Source: Novosphingobium sp.
GTDB taxonomy: Bacteria > Pseudomonadota > Alphaproteobacteria > Sphingomonadales > Sphingomonadaceae
Length of the DNA: 13,838 nucleotides
Direction: 5' to 3'
Assembly: GCA_021299075.1 (NCBI GenBank)
Contig: JAJTFU010000037.1
Coordinates: 1-13,838, forward strand
Position 1 is the first letter of the stretch. Each line of letters begins with the position of its first letter. The position numbers were made by a program, and so were the translations under genes. Below the pieces are notes generated by a model, which ran no database searches, was not told where the DNA came from, and saw only the letters and a program-made list of their open reading frames with translations. Positions 13,500 through 13,838 of the stretch are shown one piece after another.

Positions 13500-13838
13500 T
13501 CTCGGCCGCGCTCGCCCGGATTGCCGCGTCCCAGACCACGGCGATGACCGACCGCGCGGCTGCGCTGCGCGCTGAGGGGCGCGACATCATCTCGCTGTCG
13601 GTGGGTGAGCCGGACTTTGCCATGCCGGCCCACGTGGCCGATGCGGTGCGCGCCGCGCTTGACGCAGGCGATACGAAATACACCCCCGTCGCGGGCACAC
13701 CGCGCCTTCGCGCCGCTGCCGCGCTCCATTTCCAGCGTGACCTCGGGCTGGCGACCACGCCCGAGCGGGTAATCGTCAGCGCCGGGGGCAAGCAGGCGAT
13801 CTTCCATGCGCTGCTGGCCACCCTCAACCCCGGCGACG
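13496..13838 (+). CDS. Class I PLP-dependent aminotransferase (aspartate aminotransferase-like), 3' end outside the window
   Basis: The first 114 codons of a fold-type I aminotransferase that transfers amino groups between amino acids and 2-oxo acids. Seen: VGEPDF (36-41), TKYTPVAGTPRLR (60-72) and SAGGKQAIFHAL (95-106), the order expected for the aspartate/prephenate aminotransferase (class I-beta) group. The catalytic PLP lysine lies beyond the window, since family members are about 390-400 residues long. The start is GTG 13496, which shares GTGA with the pabB-pabC stop and implies coupled translation; homology to the usual N-terminus (SxALxRIxxSxT) also supports it over ATG 13544. Its substrate (aspartate, prephenate or another) cannot be decided from this part. 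Confidence 0.88.
   Translation, partial: MISAALARIAASQTTAMTDRAAALRAEGRDIISLSVGEPDFAMPAHVADAVRAALDAGDTKYTPVAGTPRLRAAAALHFQRDLGLATTPERVIVSAGGKQAIFHALLATLNPGD

Noticed and set aside
1..13838. Mobile elements, CRISPR array, tRNA, phage or defence island
   Set aside because: I saw no transposase, integrase, regularly spaced repeats, cloverleaf sequence or toxin-antitoxin pair; gene content is ordinary chromosomal metabolism. The HerA-like ATPase lacks NurA, Sir2 or nuclease neighbours that would point to a defence role.

Overview
The window is high-GC, tightly packed chromosomal DNA of an alphaproteobacterium, most likely a sphingomonad (Sphingomonas, Novosphingobium or Erythrobacter group). I infer this from GC-rich third codon positions, the mix of gene families and recalled homologues; no rRNA or other taxonomic marker is present. 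I see no mobile element, CRISPR array, tRNA or rRNA. No gene-free stretch exceeds 300 bases; the longest gap is 186 bases (4479-4664).

Layout from left to right. Positions 1-1812 (minus strand) hold the first 604 residues of oligopeptidase B, cut by the window edge. Only 38 bases separate it from a divergent M24-family Xaa-Pro aminopeptidase (1851-3656). A small two-gene unit follows: a VOC/glyoxalase-like protein (3708-4076) and a cupin (4083-4478) that lies in the same frame directly after the VOC stop codon. A 186-base gap with a candidate promoter, helically spaced direct repeats and a G7/C7 inverted repeat leads into a three-gene unit: a secreted four-EF-hand protein (4665-5255), an OmpR-type response regulator (5264-5995) and a membrane histidine kinase (6000-7400).

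The kinase gene ends tail to tail, with an 8-base overlap, against a secreted M1 metallo-aminopeptidase (7393-10044, minus). Upstream of that lies a HerA-like DUF853 ATPase (10145-11719, minus). Divergent from the ATPase is a PabB-PabC fusion for 4-aminobenzoate/folate synthesis (11841-13499), whose stop overlaps the start of a class I aminotransferase (13496 to the window edge).

Functionally there are three peptidases: two without visible export signals (oligopeptidase B and M24) and one secreted (M1), consistent with peptide scavenging. There is also a probable Ca2+ or metal-related sensing module (EF-hand, regulator, kinase) and a folate/amino-acid metabolism pair. The most interesting signals are the EF-hand/two-component module with its unusual leader, the N-terminally shortened PabB domain with conserved-looking codons upstream of its only start, a perfect 10-bp-arm palindrome inside the cupin gene, and substitutions at specificity-determining acidic positions of oligopeptidase B. 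I did not find a clearly unprecedented multi-gene system; the EF-hand two-component unit is the best candidate.
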